64,000 nucleotides of DNA. Origin: Cryobacterium algoritolerans. Lineage in GTDB: Bacteria; Actinomycetota; Actinomycetes; Actinomycetales; Microbacteriaceae. The notes below the pieces were generated by a model. The model did no database searches and was not told where the DNA came from. It saw only the letters and a list, made by a program, of their open reading frames with translations. Each line of letters begins with the position of its first letter. The first letter of the stretch is position 1. The stretch lies in NCBI RefSeq assembly GCF_004402785.1, contig NZ_SOFP01000063.1:20889-84888 (forward strand). The letters run 5' to 3'. Position numbers and translations under genes: made by a program. This document shows positions 51,139 through 61,191 of this stretch, piece by piece.

Positions 51139-52011
51139 CTACTCGTAGCTGTGCTCCGGGCCAGGGTAAGCGCCGTTCTGCACGTCTTCCTTGAACCGGT
51201 GCACGGCGTCGGTAAGGACGCTCCGCACGTTCGCGTACTGTCGCACGAACCTCGGGACCCGGCCGTCGGTCATCCCCGCGAAGTCGGTCCAGACCAGGAG
51301 CTGCCCGTCGACGTCCGGTCCCGCGCCGACACCGATGGTGGGGATCTCCAGCCGGGCGGTGACAAGCGCGGCAACGGTCGCCGGAACCATTTCGAGGACC
51401 ACGGCGAAAGCGCCCGCTTCCTGGACAGCCAGAGCATCTTCGATCAGGCGCTCGGCGTCATCACCGCGGCCCTGAATGATGTGGCCGCCGAGACCGTGCT
51501 CGCTCTGTGGTGTGAAACCCACGTGGCCCATCACGGGGATGCCGCTGGAGACGATGCGTTTGATCTGCTTGTAACTGCGCACGCCGCCCTCGAGCTTGAC
51601 GGCGTGGGCCTGTGCCTCTTTCATGAACCGCACGGCCGTGTGCAGCGCCTCGGTCTGGCCTGTCTCGTATGAGCCGAACGGCATGTCCGCGACGACCAGG
51701 GCCCGGGTCACGGCGCGGGCGACGGCGCGGGTGAGTGGGATGAGCTCGTCGACCGTGACGGGCAGGGTCGTTTCGTACCCGAAGACATTGTTGCCTGCGG
51801 AGTCGCCGACCAGCAGAAAATCGATTCCAGCCGCGTCGAAGATCTGCGCCGTGAGCATGTCATAGCTGGTCAGCCCGGTAATCGGGATGCCCTGTTGCTT
51901 GGCGTTGTGGAAATGCCTGGTTCGCACCCGCTTGGGTCCGGCTGGCGCCGGGACGAACGGATTCTGCGTAGTGACGGCTGCTGGCACGTCGGACGAGGTC
52001 GGCTCTGGCAT
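51139..52011 (-). CDS. panB: 3-methyl-2-oxobutanoate hydroxymethyltransferase
   Basis: A 290-residue TIM-barrel enzyme making ketopantoate for pantothenate synthesis from oxoisovalerate and methylene-tetrahydrofolate. Metal and substrate motifs are LTSYDMLTAQIFDAAGIDFL near 47, LLVGDSAGNNVFGYETTLPV near 65 (Asp ligand), VVADMPFGSYE near 106 (Asp ligand), and VKLEGGVRSYKQIKRIV near 138 (Glu). VPATVAALVTARLEIPTIGV follows near 205. The first ~28 residues are a low-complexity extension. It stands divergent from glnA2. Confidence 0.94.
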   Translation of the reverse strand: MPEPTSSDVPAAVTTQNPFVPAPAGPKRVRTRHFHNAKQQGIPITGLTSYDMLTAQIFDAAGIDFLLVGDSAGNNVFGYETTLPVTVDELIPLTRAVARAVTRALVVADMPFGSYETGQTEALHTAVRFMKEAQAHAVKLEGGVRSYKQIKRIVSSGIPVMGHVGFTPQSEHGLGGHIIQGRGDDAERLIEDALAVQEAGAFAVVLEMVPATVAALVTARLEIPTIGVGAGPDVDGQLLVWTDFAGMTDGRVPRFVRQYANVRSVLTDAVHRFKEDVQNGAYPGPEHSYE

Positions 52012-52113
52012 GCCTCAAGTGTAGTCAGGGAAGGCATTCGGTCCGTTGGCGGCCTGTTTCACCTCGGACGCGACGCCAGACAGTAACCTAGGGAGCAACA
52101 AGAAGGGGCGTGA

Positions 52114-53451
52114 ATGGACAAGCAGCGCGATTTCGTTCTTCGGACCATCGAGGAACGGGGCATCAAGTTCATTCGGCTATGGTTCACCGACGTTGTCGGC
52201 ACTCTGAAATCGGTCGCCATCGCCCCGGCCGAGGTCGAGGGGGCCTTCGCGGAGGGGCTCGGCTTCGACGGGTCCGCGATCGAAGGACTCACCCGCTCAT
52301 TCGAGGCTGATGTTCTGGCCCACCCCGACCCGACCACGTTCCAGATCCTGCCCTGGCGCGGGGAAGTCGACCCGACGGCCAGGATGTTCTGTGACATCAC
52401 CACGCCGGATGGCCAGCCCGCCGTCGCCGACCCGCGCAACGTGCTCAAGCGCACGCTGGCGAAGGCAGCTGAACGCGGATTCACTTTCTACACGCACCCC
52501 GAGATCGAGTTCTACCTGCTCAAGTCGTCGAAGTACGGCAAGAACGGGCCCACCCCGGTCGACTCAGCCGGCTACTTCGATAATGTGCCCGGCGGCACGG
52601 CCCACGACTTCAGGCGCCGGTCGGTGCGGATGCTCGAAGACCTCGGCATTTCGGTGGAATTCAGCCACCACGAGGCCGGCCCCGGTCAGAACGAGATCGA
52701 CCTGCGCTACGCGGACGCTTTGACCACCGCGGACAACATCATGACATTCCGTACCGTGATCAAGGAGGTCGCGATCGAGCAGGGCGTGTACGCGACGTTC
52801 ATGCCCAAGCCGATGTCCGACCAGCCTGGCTCCGGCATGCACACCCACCTGTCTCTCTTCGAGGGTGACACGAACGCCTTCTATGAGGCAGGCGCGCAGT
52901 ATCAGCTGTCGAAGACCGGCCGCCAGTTCATCGCGGGTCTGTTGAAGCACGCACCGGAGATCACCGCTGTCACGAATCAGTTCGTCAACTCCTACAAGCG
53001 GCTCTGGGGCGGCGACGAAGCGCCCAGCTTCGTCTGCTGGGGACACAACAACCGCTCAGCACTGATCCGGGTGCCGCTCTACAAGCCGAACAAGGGCCAG
53101 AGTTCCAGAATCGAGTACCGCGCGATCGACTCGGCAGCCAACCCGTATCTTGCCTACTCGCTCATGCTGGCCGCAGGGCTCAAAGGGATCGAGGAAGGCT
53201 ACGAGCTGCCGCCCGAGGCCGAGGACAACGTCTGGGGGCTCAGCGACACCGAGCGCCGGGCGCTCGGCTACCGTCAGCTTCCTGCGAGCCTCGACCACGC
53301 TATCCAGTTCATGGAGGAATCCGAGCTGGTTGCGGAAACCCTTGGCGAGCACGTCTTCAACTACGTGCTGCTCAACAAACGACAGGAGTGGAAGGAATAC
53401 CGCTCTCAGGTGACTCCGTTCGAGCTCGACAAGAACCTTGAGATGCTCTGA
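52114..53451 (+). CDS. glnA2: Glutamine synthetase, type I (GlnA2-like)
   Basis: A 445-residue type I glutamine synthetase of the shorter GlnA2 group. It shows FIRLWFTDVVGTLKSVAI near 19, LGFDGSAIEGLTRSFEAD near 49, the ATP/metal region KPMSDQPGSGMHTHLSLFEG near 229, and RSALIRVPLYKP near 315. The end, EWKEYRSQVTPFELDKNLEM, is typical. It lies 23 bases before glnE as in Mycobacterium (glnA2-glnE-glnA1). The gene probably supports glutamine or gamma-glutamylpolyamine metabolism. Confidence 0.9.
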   Translation: MDKQRDFVLRTIEERGIKFIRLWFTDVVGTLKSVAIAPAEVEGAFAEGLGFDGSAIEGLTRSFEADVLAHPDPTTFQILPWRGEVDPTARMFCDITTPDGQPAVADPRNVLKRTLAKAAERGFTFYTHPEIEFYLLKSSKYGKNGPTPVDSAGYFDNVPGGTAHDFRRRSVRMLEDLGISVEFSHHEAGPGQNEIDLRYADALTTADNIMTFRTVIKEVAIEQGVYATFMPKPMSDQPGSGMHTHLSLFEGDTNAFYEAGAQYQLSKTGRQFIAGLLKHAPEITAVTNQFVNSYKRLWGGDEAPSFVCWGHNNRSALIRVPLYKPNKGQSSRIEYRAIDSAANPYLAYSLMLAAGLKGIEEGYELPPEAEDNVWGLSDTERRALGYRQLPASLDHAIQFMEESELVAETLGEHVFNYVLLNKRQEWKEYRSQVTPFELDKNLEML

Positions 53452-53474
53452 CACGCGCTGAGGAACGGGACGCA

Positions 53475-56400
53475 ATGAAGCGGGAACCGCTGACTCTGAC
53501 CGACCTTGCCCGGGTGGGATTCGTCGAACTCGGTGAGGTCAGGGGCCGGCTTGAAGAAGTCACCGAACTGGGCGGCCCTGAGCCTTCGGTTCTCCTGCCA
53601 TTGCTCGCCCTGGCGGCAAGCCCGGACGGCGCGCTCACCGGAATGCTTGCGCTGCTCCGCCAGGCTCCGGCCGAGTTGCGGACGTTGCTCGCCCACCCCG
53701 GTGCGCCCTTGCGCTTGCTGAGGGTCCTTGGAGCCTCCAGCGGCCTGGCCGAGTTCTTCCTCCAACATCCCGAGGAACTTGGAGTGCTCTCGGAGTCACA
53801 GGCCGACCTGCCGGACGGCGCGGTGTTGATGGCCGACCTCCTCGATTCTGTGGGCGCCGTCGATGGATTCGCGGCGCTTGTGGACGACCCCGGCTGGGTG
53901 GCACTGAGGGTGCGGTACCGCCGCCGCCTGGCCGAGCTGGCGGCCTTCGACCTCGAACAGTCCGATCCGGTGGCCGGCCTTGACGGCATCGCCCGGGCAC
54001 TCGCCGACCTCGCCGCGGCCGCGCTGGAGGCGTCTCTGGCCGTGGCCCGCAGCATGACGAGCGGGCCGGTCGCCGCGCCCGGGGTCTTCCCCGAATCCGA
54101 GGTGCGGGCCACCAGGCTCGCCGTGATCGGAATGGGCAAGGCCGGCGCCGCGGAACTCAACTATGTCAGCGATGTCGACGTCATCTTCGTCGCCGAGGCC
54201 GACCCTGATGCGGAGCTGGAAATATCGCGAGCTGTCGATATCGCCACCCGGCTGGCCATCCTGATGATGCGGGGGGTCAACCAGCCGACGATCGAAGCAG
54301 AGCTGTGGGAGGTCGACCCGAATCTCCGGCCGGAGGGCAAGTCCGGCGCGCTCGTGCGGTCCCTCGAGTCCCATCTTGCCTACTATGAGCGCTGGGCGAA
54401 GAGCTGGGAATTCCAGGCCCTGCTCAAGGCCAGGCCCCTCGCCGGCCATATGGACCTCGGCCAGCGTTATATTCAGGCTGTGGCACCCAAGGTGTGGACC
54501 AGCGCGAGCCGCGAGAATTTCGTCGAGTCGGTTCAGCGGATGCGTGAGCGGGTCACCGAAAACATCCCGGACGACGAGGTCGCGGTACAGCTGAAGCTGG
54601 GTCCCGGCGGGCTGCGCGATATCGAATTCACCGTGCAACTGCTGCAACTGGTGCACGGCCAGACCGATCCCGCCGTGCGTCAGGCCGGAACCCTTCCCGC
54701 GCTTTCCGCACTGGCAGACACCGGCTACGTCGGCCGGGCGGAAGCCGCCGAATTCGCGCAGGACTACCGCATCCTGCGGCTGATGGAACACCGGCTGCAA
54801 CTGGAGAGGCTGCGGCGTACCCATCTGATGCCCCGGGACGAGGCCAGCCTGCGCATTCTCGCCCGGGCAACGGGCCTGGCCGCGAGTGCCCCGCAACTGA
54901 CTGTGCGCTGGGCCGAGGTCAAGCGACGCGTTCGCGGCCTGCATGAACGGCTGTTCTACCGGCCTCTGCTCTCGGCCGTGGCCGCACTTCCGGCCGAAGG
55001 GCTCAACCTCACCAGCGCCCAGGCGGAGGCGCGGCTAGCCGCCATCGGCTTTCGCAATACGAAGGGAGCCCTCGGTCACATCGCGGCCCTCACCGGTGGG
55101 GTTTCCCGTCGGGCGACTATCCAGCGTCACCTGCTCCCGGTCCTGCTGCAGTGGTTCTCCGAAGGCGCGGATCCCGACTACGGCCTGCTGTCCTTTCGGC
55201 GGCTCAGCGACAGCCTCGGCTCAACCTACTGGTTCCTGCGGATGCTGCGTGACTCCTCCGGGGCGGCCGAACGGCTCACCCGTGTGCTCTCCTCCTCCCG
55301 CTTCATCGGCGAACTGCTCGAGACGATCCCCGAGGCTGTGGCCTGGCTGGAGAACGAGGACGATCTGCGCCCCCGGTCGGTTGCGACCCTGCAGGAGGAG
55401 ACCCGTGCGGTGCTGGCCAGGCACGAGAGTCCCGACGCGGCGGCGTCGATCATGCGCACGGCCCGGCGCCGCGAGGTGCTGCGGCTCGCCTTCTCCGCCA
55501 TTCTCGGGCGGCTGACCATCGACGAGCTTGCGGCCGGGCTCACCGATGTGACTGCCACCATCATCCAGGGGGTGACCGCCGCCATCCGCGGGACGAACCT
55601 GATGGGGGAGCCGGGGGGGCCCACCGACGGCATCGAATTCGCCGTGATCGGGATGGGCCGTTTCGGCGGCGCTGAACTCGGGTTCGGCTCCGACGCCGAC
55701 GTCATGTACGTCTTCCGGGCCGGAGAGCTCGAGGGGAGCGCCGCGCACGACCGCGCGAAGTTGATCGTCCGGGAACTGAACCGGCTCACCGACGACAACC
55801 GTCTTCCGTTGGACCTGGACATGGGACTGCGCCCGGAGGGCAAGAACGGGCCGGTGGCCCGTTCCCTCGAATCGTACGAGGCGTACTACCGGCGATGGTC
55901 GCTGACCTGGGAGGCCCAGGCACTGCTCCGCGGCCGCGGCGTGGCCGGCGACACCGCCCTCCTCCGCGACTTCGACCGGGTCGCCGACGCGGTGCGCTAC
56001 CCGGAGAGCATCGGCGAGCAGGAGGTGCGGGAGGTCAAACGGATCAAGGCCAGGGTTGAGCGCGAACGGCTCCCTCAAGGAGCTGACCCGAACCGTCACC
56101 TCAAGTTGGGGCGTGGTTCGCTCAGCGACGTCGAATGGTTTGTGCAGTTGCTTCAGCTCCAGCATGCCTCTGGCATTTCCTCGCTGCGCACCTCGTCCAC
56201 CCTGGGTGCGCTCCGTGCTGCCGTTGCGGCCGACCTGGTCAGTGAAGCGGATGCCGAGACGCTCCGGGTCGCCTGGCTTTTCGCCTCCCGGTGCCGTTCC
56301 GCGATAACCCTCTGGACGAACCGCACCGCGGACGTGCTCCCCGCCGACCGGATCCAGTTGGAAGGCGTCGCGCGGGTGCTCGAATATCCGCCCGGCTCGG

Positions 56401-56507
56401 CGAACCGGCTCGAGGAGGACTATCTGGCCGTGACACGTCGCGCGCGAGCCGTCTTCGAACATCGTTTCTACGGCCCAGTCGAACGTGCCGGGCCTTTCGC
56501 GGGCTGA
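53475..56507 (+). CDS. glnE: Glutamine synthetase adenylyltransferase / adenylyl-removing enzyme
   Basis: A 1010-residue two-part enzyme that adenylylates and de-adenylylates glutamine synthetase to match nitrogen supply. Each half carries a nucleotidyltransferase G-x-x-x-x-x-D-x-D site: AAELNYVSDVDVIFVAEA near 230 in the removing half, and AELGFGSDADVMYVFRA near 733 in the adenylating half. Each is followed by an L-x-P-E-G-K motif (NLRPEGKSGALVRSLES, GLRPEGKNGPVARSLES) and a GRGSLSDVEW-type block near 880. The length is normal. The start at 53475 follows GAACGGGA. It sits between its two glutamine synthetase genes. Confidence 0.95.
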   Translation: MKREPLTLTDLARVGFVELGEVRGRLEEVTELGGPEPSVLLPLLALAASPDGALTGMLALLRQAPAELRTLLAHPGAPLRLLRVLGASSGLAEFFLQHPEELGVLSESQADLPDGAVLMADLLDSVGAVDGFAALVDDPGWVALRVRYRRRLAELAAFDLEQSDPVAGLDGIARALADLAAAALEASLAVARSMTSGPVAAPGVFPESEVRATRLAVIGMGKAGAAELNYVSDVDVIFVAEADPDAELEISRAVDIATRLAILMMRGVNQPTIEAELWEVDPNLRPEGKSGALVRSLESHLAYYERWAKSWEFQALLKARPLAGHMDLGQRYIQAVAPKVWTSASRENFVESVQRMRERVTENIPDDEVAVQLKLGPGGLRDIEFTVQLLQLVHGQTDPAVRQAGTLPALSALADTGYVGRAEAAEFAQDYRILRLMEHRLQLERLRRTHLMPRDEASLRILARATGLAASAPQLTVRWAEVKRRVRGLHERLFYRPLLSAVAALPAEGLNLTSAQAEARLAAIGFRNTKGALGHIAALTGGVSRRATIQRHLLPVLLQWFSEGADPDYGLLSFRRLSDSLGSTYWFLRMLRDSSGAAERLTRVLSSSRFIGELLETIPEAVAWLENEDDLRPRSVATLQEETRAVLARHESPDAAASIMRTARRREVLRLAFSAILGRLTIDELAAGLTDVTATIIQGVTAAIRGTNLMGEPGGPTDGIEFAVIGMGRFGGAELGFGSDADVMYVFRAGELEGSAAHDRAKLIVRELNRLTDDNRLPLDLDMGLRPEGKNGPVARSLESYEAYYRRWSLTWEAQALLRGRGVAGDTALLRDFDRVADAVRYPESIGEQEVREVKRIKARVERERLPQGADPNRHLKLGRGSLSDVEWFVQLLQLQHASGISSLRTSSTLGALRAAVAADLVSEADAETLRVAWLFASRCRSAITLWTNRTADVLPADRIQLEGVARVLEYPPGSANRLEEDYLAVTRRARAVFEHRFYGPVERAGPFAG

Positions 56508-56595
56508 CCCTTGTTCCCTTTTTCCGCCCCACTGCGCCGGCCGCGGATGCGACGCCTCTCCGGACGCGGCAGGGCGGCTCACTCCGCAGGGCAGA

Positions 56596-56640
56596 CGACT
56601 GCAGGGCCGCACTCCCCGGGGGAGTGCGGCCCTGCAGTCG
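56596..56640. terminator. Very long perfect hairpin between glnE and glnA1
   Basis: A perfect inverted repeat: CGACTGCAGGGCCGCACTCC continues into CC, then one central G, then the exact complement to 56640. The stem is 22 bp. It lies midway between two convergent genes, so it probably stops transcription from both sides. There is no clear T-run. Confidence 0.85.
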
Positions 56641-56693
56641 GATACCGGTCTGTCGGCTATTGGCCGTCATTCCGGCGGCGGGTAAGGAGCGGC

Positions 56694-58118
56694 TTAGACG
56701 CCATAGTACAGCTCGTACTCGAACGGGTGCGGGCGCTGGGCCAGCGGCTTGATTTCCTTCTCGCGCTTGAAGTCGATCCAGGTTTCGATCAGCTCGGGGG
56801 TGAACACGTTCCCGGCAAGAAGAAAGTCGTGGTCTGCCTCGAGCGCCAGCAGCGCGGCCTCGAGGGAAGCCGGAACCTGGGGGATGTTCTTGGCTTCCTC
56901 CGGCGGCAACTCGTAGAGGTCCTTGTCGACGGGCTCGTGCGGTTCGATCCGGTTCTTGATCCCGTCGAGGCCGGCCATCAGCTGGGCGGCGAAGGCGAGG
57001 TACGGATTGCCGGAGGCATCCGGCGCACGGAACTCGATGCGCTTGGCCTTCGGGTTCGTGCCCGTGATCGGGATCCGGATGGATGCCGAGCGGTTGCCGG
57101 CCGAGTAGACCAGGTTGACCGGGGCTTCAAATCCGGGGACGAGACGGTGGTACGAGTTCACGCTCGGGTTGGTGAACGCGAGCACAGCGGGGGCGTGCTT
57201 GAGCAGGCCGCCGATGTACCAGCGAGCGACGTCCGAGAGCCCGCCGTAGCCGGCCTCGTCGTAGAAGAGCGGTTTGCCGCCGGACCAGAGGGACTGGTGG
57301 GTGTGCATGCCGGAGCCGTTGTCGCCGAAGAGCGGCTTCGGCATGAACGTTGCGGTCTTGCCCCACTCGCTGGCGGTGTTCTTCACGATGTACTTGAACT
57401 TGAGCAGGTCGTCGGCCGCGTGCACCATCGTGTCGAAGCGATAGTTGATCTCGCCCTGGCCGCCGGTGCCGACCTCGTGGTGGCTGCGTTCGAGGATCAG
57501 GCCGGCCGCGATGAGCTTGAGGCAGATGTCGTCGCGCATGTCGGCGTGCTGGTCGACCGGGCTGACCGGGAAATAGCCGCCCTTGAAGGGGGTCTTATTG
57601 GCGAGGTTTCCGCCCTCTTCCTTGCGGCCCGAGTTCCAGGCGCCCTCGCTGGAGTCGACGGAGTAGAAGCTGGAGTACTGGTTGACCTCGTAGCGAACGT
57701 CGTCGAAGATGTAGAACTCCGCTTCGGGCGCGAAGAAGGCGGTGTCCGCGATGCCGGTCGACGCGAGGTACTTCTCGGCCTTCTTGGCTACCTGTCGCGG
57801 ATCCTTCGAGTAGATCTCCCCGTTGCGCGGGTTGTAGATGTCGAAGAGCATGATCAGCGTGCGCTCGGTGCGGAAGGCGTCGATGTACGCCGTGGTGACG
57901 TCAGGGATGAGTTGCATGTCGGATTCGTGGATCGACGCGAAGCCGCGAATCGACGAGCCGTCGAACATCTGACCTACCGTGAAGAATTCTTCGTCGACGG
58001 TCGACGCGGGGATGTTGAAGTGCTGCTGCACACCCGGCAGGTCGGTGAAACGGATGTCAAGGAACTTGACGTCCGTGTCCTTGATGAATTTGAGCACTTC
58101 TGACGAATCGCGGAACAT
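56694..58118 (-). CDS. glnA: Glutamine synthetase, type I beta (GlnA1)
   Basis: The main 474-residue ammonia-assimilating glutamine synthetase (GSI-beta). It shows [20 protein letters not shown] near 18, [17 protein letters not shown] near 49, the metal/ATP block [20 protein letters not shown] near 262, the flap [20 protein letters not shown] near 325, and [20 protein letters not shown] near 395. The Tyr in DLYELPPEE is the expected adenylylation site for GlnE, encoded convergently next door. The start at 58118 is clear. Confidence 0.95.
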   Translation of the reverse strand: MFRDSSEVLKFIKDTDVKFLDIRFTDLPGVQQHFNIPASTVDEEFFTVGQMFDGSSIRGFASIHESDMQLIPDVTTAYIDAFRTERTLIMLFDIYNPRNGEIYSKDPRQVAKKAEKYLASTGIADTAFFAPEAEFYIFDDVRYEVNQYSSFYSVDSSEGAWNSGRKEEGGNLANKTPFKGGYFPVSPVDQHADMRDDICLKLIAAGLILERSHHEVGTGGQGEINYRFDTMVHAADDLLKFKYIVKNTASEWGKTATFMPKPLFGDNGSGMHTHQSLWSGGKPLFYDEAGYGGLSDVARWYIGGLLKHAPAVLAFTNPSVNSYHRLVPGFEAPVNLVYSAGNRSASIRIPITGTNPKAKRIEFRAPDASGNPYLAFAAQLMAGLDGIKNRIEPHEPVDKDLYELPPEEAKNIPQVPASLEAALLALEADHDFLLAGNVFTPELIETWIDFKREKEIKPLAQRPHPFEYELYYGV

Positions 58119-58262
58119 GCGGTTTTACTCCAAACGACGTGGGCGTTAATCTCGAAAAGTCGCGCACTGCGGCTCCATTGAGGCTACTGGGGCGGCATTA
58201 CCCGACAGTGACGCTTATGTTTCACACATGTTACAGCGGGGACGGCTCGCTAGACTCATCGC

Positions 58263-58706
58263 GTGTCTGCCGCATCCTCCAAACCGACCACCTTCGGACA
58301 GCTTCCGCCGAGCCGATGGCCAGGGGAGCGCCTGGGCCTGCCAAACGTCGGCGCCGGCTCGGTCGGCCGGGTCGGCCGCCGGATCGCAGCCCTGGCCATC
58401 GACCAGGTCCTCGCCACCGCAGCCGCGTTCTGGGTGTTCGATTACACGTTCCCGGACTACAACGGATTCGCCGTGAGCGGGATGTACGTGCTGCTTCAGA
58501 TTGTGTTCATCCCGACCATCGGCGGCAGCATCGGCCACCGGCTGACCGGACTGCGAGTCATCTCGTTGACCAGAGGGTGGGCAGGCGTTTGGCGCCCCGT
58601 GCTGCGCTCGGTGCTCCTGGGATTGGCGATTCCCGCGCTGGTCTGGGACTCCGACCAGCGCGGATTTCACGACAAGATCGCCGGCACGGTTCTCATCCGT
58701 AGTTGA
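58263..58706 (+). CDS. RDD-family membrane protein
   Basis: A 147-residue protein of the RDD family with an Arg-rich first segment (GRVGRRIAALAIDQVLATAA near 36-56, the R-x-x-A-x-x-I-D motif). It has membrane helices at about 41-62, 72-95 and 112-130, a GHRLTGLRV motif near 90, and a SDQRGFHDKIAGTVLI end. It is divergent from glnA1 and lies beside DUF4191 and lip genes, a conserved actinobacterial block. The function is unknown; some RDD proteins act in ion transport. Confidence 0.87.
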   Translation: MSAASSKPTTFGQLPPSRWPGERLGLPNVGAGSVGRVGRRIAALAIDQVLATAAAFWVFDYTFPDYNGFAVSGMYVLLQIVFIPTIGGSIGHRLTGLRVISLTRGWAGVWRPVLRSVLLGLAIPALVWDSDQRGFHDKIAGTVLIRS

Positions 58707-58722
58707 GGGATGCGGACGCCGG

Positions 58723-59433
58723 CTAGTTGCCGCGCTGCGGCCGGGCCTTCATCGGGTCGACGCCCTTGGGGATCGGGAGTTTCTTCGTCATCGAGGACAG
58801 ACGATTGTTCACGGCCAGGACCTCGGCCTTGGTCAGGGTCGGCTTGATCCGCGTGAGGCGCCTGGCGAGCTTGTGCAACGGAACGGCGTCGGCGTCCGGT
58901 CCGACCGAGATGACGGTCACGGCGATGCTGCCGCCCAGCCGGGTCACCATGCGCCGTTCCTCGTCGAGCATGCGTGCGGTGCGGGTGCGCGGGCCCTCGC
59001 TGATCAGCACAACGCCGCCGCGACCGACGGCACGGTAGACCGCATCCTGGGTCTTGCCGTTGACGGCGACGGGCATCTCGCTGCCGACCCAGCCGCGTTT
59101 GAGCGAGCTGCGGAGCACCGCGCCGACCGCGCCGGGTTGGCCCTCGATCTGCGAATAGGCGGCTTTCTCGGCGCGGCGGCCGAGGATGATGAGCATGGCG
59201 AGGAGGCCGCCGAGGGCGCCCGCGATCACCCAGAGCACGATGGTGACGACGTTGCCGGGGGAGAACACGAAGGCGAGCAGGAGGCTGATTGCGACGGGGA
59301 TCAGGAAGGCCAGGATCATGAACAGGACGATGTTCGAGTCGTAACGCCTCGTCATCTGGAACACCTGCCACATTTGCTTCAAGCGGCCGGGTTCTTTGGG
59401 GGTGCGGGGAGTCTTGTCCTTGCTGCGTGCCAT
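58723..59433 (-). CDS. DUF4191 membrane protein
   Basis: A 236-residue protein of DUF4191, an actinobacterial family next to lipA in many genomes. A basic N-terminus (KDKTPRTPKEPGRLKQMWQV) leads to two membrane helices (about 33-55 and 60-80) and a soluble C-terminal part with VGSEMPVAVNGKTQDAVYRA and GGVVLISEGP. The ATG at 59433 gives MARSKDKTPR; the longer open frame to 59517 is unlikely. The function is unknown. It follows lipA by 49 bases. Confidence 0.88.
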   Translation of the reverse strand: MARSKDKTPRTPKEPGRLKQMWQVFQMTRRYDSNIVLFMILAFLIPVAISLLLAFVFSPGNVVTIVLWVIAGALGGLLAMLIILGRRAEKAAYSQIEGQPGAVGAVLRSSLKRGWVGSEMPVAVNGKTQDAVYRAVGRGGVVLISEGPRTRTARMLDEERRMVTRLGGSIAVTVISVGPDADAVPLHKLARRLTRIKPTLTKAEVLAVNNRLSSMTKKLPIPKGVDPMKARPQRGN

Positions 59434-59482
59434 GGTTCCAAGACTACCGAGTCGCTTGAATGTCGGGTGACCGTTTTTGGGA

Positions 59483-60472
59483 TCAGCTGACGGCCTGGGC
59501 GAACCCGAGCGTCGCATCCGCCAGGTGGCGCAGCTCCGCCGGCACCTCCCGACCGGTTGCCAGCATGGACTGGGCCCAGAGGCGTCCGGCGCGGTAGGAG
59601 GAGCGCACCAGCGGGCCGGAGAGCACCCCGATGAAACCGATCGCCTCTGCCTCGTGCTTGAGTTCGACGAATTCCTCCGGCTTCACCCAGCGGGCGACCG
59701 GCAGGTGGCGGGCGCTGGGACGCAGGTACTGGGTGATGGTGATGATGTCGGTGCCCGCGTCGTGCAGGTCCTGCAGGGCCTGGCTGACCTCAGCGCGTTC
59801 CTCGCCCATGCCCAAGATGAGGTTGGACTTGGTGATCAGGCCCGCGTTTCGGCCCTGGCTGAGCACGTCCAGAGAGCGGTCGTAGCGGAACGCCGGGCGC
59901 ACCCGCTTGAAGATGCGCGGCACCGTCTCGACGTTGTGCGCGAACACCTCAGGTTTCGCTGAGAAGACCTCGCCCAGGTGGTCAGGATTGCCCGAGAAGT
60001 CCGGAACGAGGATTTCAACCCCGGTGCCCGGGCTCTGCTGGTGGATCTGTCGGATCGTCTCGGCGTAGATCCAGGATCCCTCGTCGGGCTGGTCATCGCG
60101 GGCGACACCGGTGACGGTGGCGTAACGTAATTGCATTTTGACGACGGATTCAGCCACCCGGCGTGGTTCGTCCCGGTCGTACTCGGCGGGTTTGCCGGTG
60201 TCGATCATGCAGAAGTCGCAACGCCTGGTGCACTGTGAGCCGCCGATCAGGAATGTTGCTTCGCGGTCTTCCCAGCATTCATAGATGTTGGGGCAGCCGG
60301 CCTCCTGGCAGACCGTGTGCAGGTCCTCGCTCTTGACCAGGTTTTGCATTTTCTGGTATTCGGGACCCATTTTCGCTTTGATCTTGATCCATTCGGGCTT
60401 GCGCTCGATGGGCGTCTCCGCGTTTCGGATCTCGAGGCGGAGCATCTTGCGGCCCTCGGGCACCGCGTTCAT
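59483..60472 (-). CDS. lipA: Lipoyl synthase
   Basis: A 329-residue radical SAM enzyme that inserts two sulfurs into octanoylated lipoyl domains. The auxiliary cluster cysteines are in [17 protein letters not shown] near 54 (C-x4-C-x5-C), and the radical SAM motif is in [11 protein letters not shown] near 80 (C-x3-C-x2-C). The C-terminal serine motif [11 protein letters not shown] supplies the fourth auxiliary ligand. The ATG at 60472 shares ATGA with the lipB stop. It serves sucB and the pyruvate and glycine complexes. Confidence 0.95.
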   Translation of the reverse strand: MNAVPEGRKMLRLEIRNAETPIERKPEWIKIKAKMGPEYQKMQNLVKSEDLHTVCQEAGCPNIYECWEDREATFLIGGSQCTRRCDFCMIDTGKPAEYDRDEPRRVAESVVKMQLRYATVTGVARDDQPDEGSWIYAETIRQIHQQSPGTGVEILVPDFSGNPDHLGEVFSAKPEVFAHNVETVPRIFKRVRPAFRYDRSLDVLSQGRNAGLITKSNLILGMGEERAEVSQALQDLHDAGTDIITITQYLRPSARHLPVARWVKPEEFVELKHEAEAIGFIGVLSGPLVRSSYRAGRLWAQSMLATGREVPAELRHLADATLGFAQAVS

Positions 60473-61104
60473 GCTGCGACCGCCATTGCGCGGAGGAAAC
60501 CGGCCCTGATCGGCTCGATCAGTTCCGAGGTGGCGACGAGCCTGCCGAGTACGCGCGACATGGTCGTCACCCCGGCGTCCCTGATTCCGCAGGCGATGAT
60601 GTGGCTGTACGCGTCCAGGGAATTGCTGCAATTGAGGGCGAATCCGTGCATGGTGACTCCTTCGGCGACGCGGATACCGATGGCCGCGATCTTTTCTTCG
60701 AATCCGTCCGGACCGACCCAGACGCCGGAACGACCGTGAACCTGGCGGCCATCGATACCGAACTCTGCCAGTACGTCGATCAAAATGCCCTCGAGCATCC
60801 GGACATGGCCAACGACGTCGATGGGCTCGGCCAGGCGCAGGATCGGGTAGCCGACCAGTTGGCCCGGTCCATGCCAGGTGATCTTCCCGCCCCGGTCGAC
60901 GTCGATGACGGGGGTGCCGTTCGTCGGCCGCTCCTCCGGCTCCGTGCGTTTCCCGGCCGTGTACACGGCGGGGTGTTCGAGGAAGATGACGGTGTCGGGT
61001 TTCTCACCGGAAACGACCGAACGGTGGACTGCGCGTTGGAGCTCAAGGCCCTCAACATACGGCACGGAGTTGGCGCTTAGCCCCGCGACGACAAAGTCGA
61101 GCAT
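60469..61104 (-). CDS. lipB: Lipoyl(octanoyl) transferase
   Basis: A 211-residue octanoyl-ACP:protein transferase, first step of lipoate synthesis. Motifs are [15 protein letters not shown] near 40, [20 protein letters not shown] near 70, the Lys of the catalytic dyad in [11 protein letters not shown] near 138, and the Cys in [11 protein letters not shown] near 158. It overlaps lipA by four bases and lies downstream of sucB, the usual actinobacterial order sucB-lipB-lipA, with a membrane protein gene inserted divergently. Confidence 0.94.
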   Translation of the reverse strand: MLDFVVAGLSANSVPYVEGLELQRAVHRSVVSGEKPDTVIFLEHPAVYTAGKRTEPEERPTNGTPVIDVDRGGKITWHGPGQLVGYPILRLAEPIDVVGHVRMLEGILIDVLAEFGIDGRQVHGRSGVWVGPDGFEEKIAAIGIRVAEGVTMHGFALNCSNSLDAYSHIIACGIRDAGVTTMSRVLGRLVATSELIEPIRAGFLRAMAVAA

Positions 61105-61191
61105 GAAGCCAGTCTAGGTCAGCTTGCCCTCGGCATCTGCCGCCCGGGCCGGTTGTCCTCGGAACGCGCACAAAATTCCTGAAGCTCCGCG

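Noticed and set aside
56511..58103. A 530-codon plus-strand frame opposite glnA1
   Set aside because: It mirrors the third codon bias of glutamine synthetase, has a Val/Arg/Asp-rich composition and no ribosome site; glnA1 is unmistakable.
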